The translations under genes were made by a program, and so were the position numbers. 64,000 nt of DNA from Aristaeella lactis (lineage in GTDB: Bacteria; Bacillota; Clostridia; Christensenellales; Aristaeellaceae). Where the stretch lies: assembly GCF_018118585.1 (NCBI RefSeq), contig NZ_CP069421.1:1302001-1366000 (forward strand), written 5' to 3'. The notes under the pieces were generated by a model. It saw only the letters and a list, made by a program, of their open reading frames with translations, was not told the origin of the DNA and did no database searches. Positions 62,826-64,000 of this stretch are shown one piece after another. Every line of letters starts with the position of its first letter. Position 1 is the first letter of the stretch.

Positions 62826-64000
62826 TTAATGACTCCGTTCCAGCAGCGTCAGCAGGTACACAAACTCTTCCTTATATGCGTCTCCGGAAACGCTTTCGCA
62901 GCCCCGGACCAGTTCCAGTGCCTGGGTATAGGTCGCAGTGCCCTTCCACTCGCTTTCCCGAAGGAGCATACCGGCTTCCGCAACCGCCGCGGCAAACCGC
63001 AGGTTCTCGCTCATGTTTTCCTTCACGGCTTCATCCGTCACAGGATATTCATACAGTTTGCTTACCGTTCCTTCCGGCTCCTTGGCGCGGATGGAGACTG
63101 TCAGCCAGTCGGTCTTTTCCGCCGCGTCGGACACCTGGGCATTCTGGTAGCGGCTTTCCGCCTCACCGAATTCGAAATCGGAATCTGCCGGAATGATCTC
63201 ATACAGGGCCGTCATGCGGTGACCGCTGCCGATCTCTCCGCCGTCCTTCTCGTCATTGGCGAAATCTTCCGCGGCCATCACCCTGTCTTCGTAGCCGATC
63301 AGCCGGTAGCCCTTCACCTTGGCAGGATTGAAGTCCACCTGGATCTTAACGTCCTTGGCCACGGTGATAAACGTGCCGCCGCCTTCTTCCACCAGGGCCT
63401 TGCGGGCTTCATAGATGGTGTCGATATACCGGCAGTTGCCGTTGCCGTAATCCGCCAGGGCTTCCATCTTGTTATCCTTGTAGTTGCCCATGCCGAATCC
63501 CAGGCAGGTCAGGCTGATGCCGCTTTCCCTCTTTTCCGTCACAAGCCTGGTCAGTTCGCCTTCGCTGGTCACGCCAACGTTCAGGTCGCCGTCTGTCGCC
63601 AGCAGGATCCGGTTCACGCCTCCTTCCCGGTAATACTTCGCGGCGATCTCATACGCCCGGAGAATTCCGGCACTGCCGTTGGTGCTGCCGCGCGCTTCCA
63701 GTTCGGAAATAGCCTCCATGATCCGGGTCTTGTCGGCTGCCGGAGTGCCCTCCAGTACAACACGGTCGTTGCTTGCGTAAGTGACAATGGATACGGTGTC
63801 TTCCGGATCCAGTTCCTCCAGCAGGAGCATGAACGCCCGCTTCACCAGGTCCAGCCGGTCGCTGCCAAACATACTTCCGGATGTATCGATCAGGAAAACC
63901 AGGTTATGTCCGGGACGTTCATCCTTTTTCACTTCCTCCGCCTGCAGGCCGATCAGCATCAGCCTGGTCTTTGCGTTCCAGGGGCAGGGAGCGATTTCCG
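62826..64000 (-). CDS. VWA-domain protein (YfbK-like), C-terminal part
   Basis: The frame is open to the right edge, so the start lies outside. The visible 390 residues begin with EIAPCPWNAKTRLMLIGLQ, the linker before the von Willebrand factor A domain in YfbK-type proteins, then the MIDAS metal site FLIDTSGSMFGSDRL and LLATDGDLNVGV. The last 150 residues form the extra beta/helical C-terminal domain of this family. Function unknown; usually secreted or membrane-anchored. An internal ATG at 63959 is not the true start because the upstream residues are conserved in style. Confidence 0.88.
   Translation of the reverse strand, partial: EIAPCPWNAKTRLMLIGLQAEEVKKDERPGHNLVFLIDTSGSMFGSDRLDLVKRAFMLLLEELDPEDTVSIVTYASNDRVVLEGTPAADKTRIMEAISELEARGSTNGSAGILRAYEIAAKYYREGGVNRILLATDGDLNVGVTSEGELTRLVTEKRESGISLTCLGFGMGNYKDNKMEALADYGNGNCRYIDTIYEARKALVEEGGGTFITVAKDVKIQVDFNPAKVKGYRLIGYEDRVMAAEDFANDEKDGGEIGSGHRMTALYEIIPADSDFEFGEAESRYQNAQVSDAAEKTDWLTVSIRAKEPEGTVSKLYEYPVTDEAVKENMSENLRFAAAVAEAGMLLRESEWKGTATYTQALELVRGCESVSGDAYKEEFVYLLTLLERSH

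Overview
The window is a chromosomal segment of a low-GC-lineage (Bacillota, Clostridia-type) bacterium with fairly GC-rich coding DNA and AT-rich spacers. Three things point there. Ribosomal protein L27 carries the N-terminal extension that is cleaved by the Prp protease, and prp lies between rplU and rpmA. The gene order tig-clpP-clpX-lon-engB is typical of the phylum. MurE carries the DNPR motif of meso-diaminopimelate ligases. A rumen or gut lineage near Christensenellales is my guess from general gene style, not something the sequence proves.

Layout. Positions 1-6000 hold the start of an unknown membrane-anchored protein, the pheST operon and dnaA, with a DnaA-box cluster upstream of dnaA. 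Positions 6000-11350 are a rightward run: an unknown protein, a metal-binding lipoprotein-like protein, an FHA protein, a divergent SEDS-like membrane protein, a small Ser/Pro-rich protein, a CHAP-like secreted protein and a YhhN protein. Positions 11350-12320 hold no gene but many repeats and broken pieces of 5S rRNA. A complete leftward rRNA operon (16S-23S-5S, no spacer tRNA) fills 12324-17533.

Positions 17570-31440 mix housekeeping and envelope genes: a NYN-domain protein, exonuclease III, two glycosyltransferases, rpmB, a pyruvyltransferase-like protein, UDP-GlcNAc 2-epimerase, topB, tatD, metG and rplU-prp-rpmA. Positions 31443-39540 run leftward from an orphan solute-binding lipoprotein through galK, the t6A genes tsaE and tsaB, rimI and deoB to a PIG-L/phosphodiester glycosidase fusion. 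Positions 39630-48935 are a thinned division and cell-wall cluster: mraZ, ftsL, murE, mraY, murD, ftsQ, ftsA, ftsZ. Positions 49040-57060 carry a phosphoesterase, a zinc-ribbon protein and the protein quality-control cluster. The last part has purC, a ParB-like/BMP fusion with a phosphoesterase, a PHP hydrolase and a truncated VWA protein.

Most promoters I could recognise have near-consensus boxes with 17-base spacers. The most unusual material is intergenic. There are three arrays of perfect short hairpins with 3-base loops separated by a conserved 7-base linker (GTGAAAT or GTGATAT). There are also tandem AATGAA-, AATTCAG- and AGTGAAG-type microsatellites at gene ends; in three cases these are fused to an inverted repeat made from the last codons of the gene.
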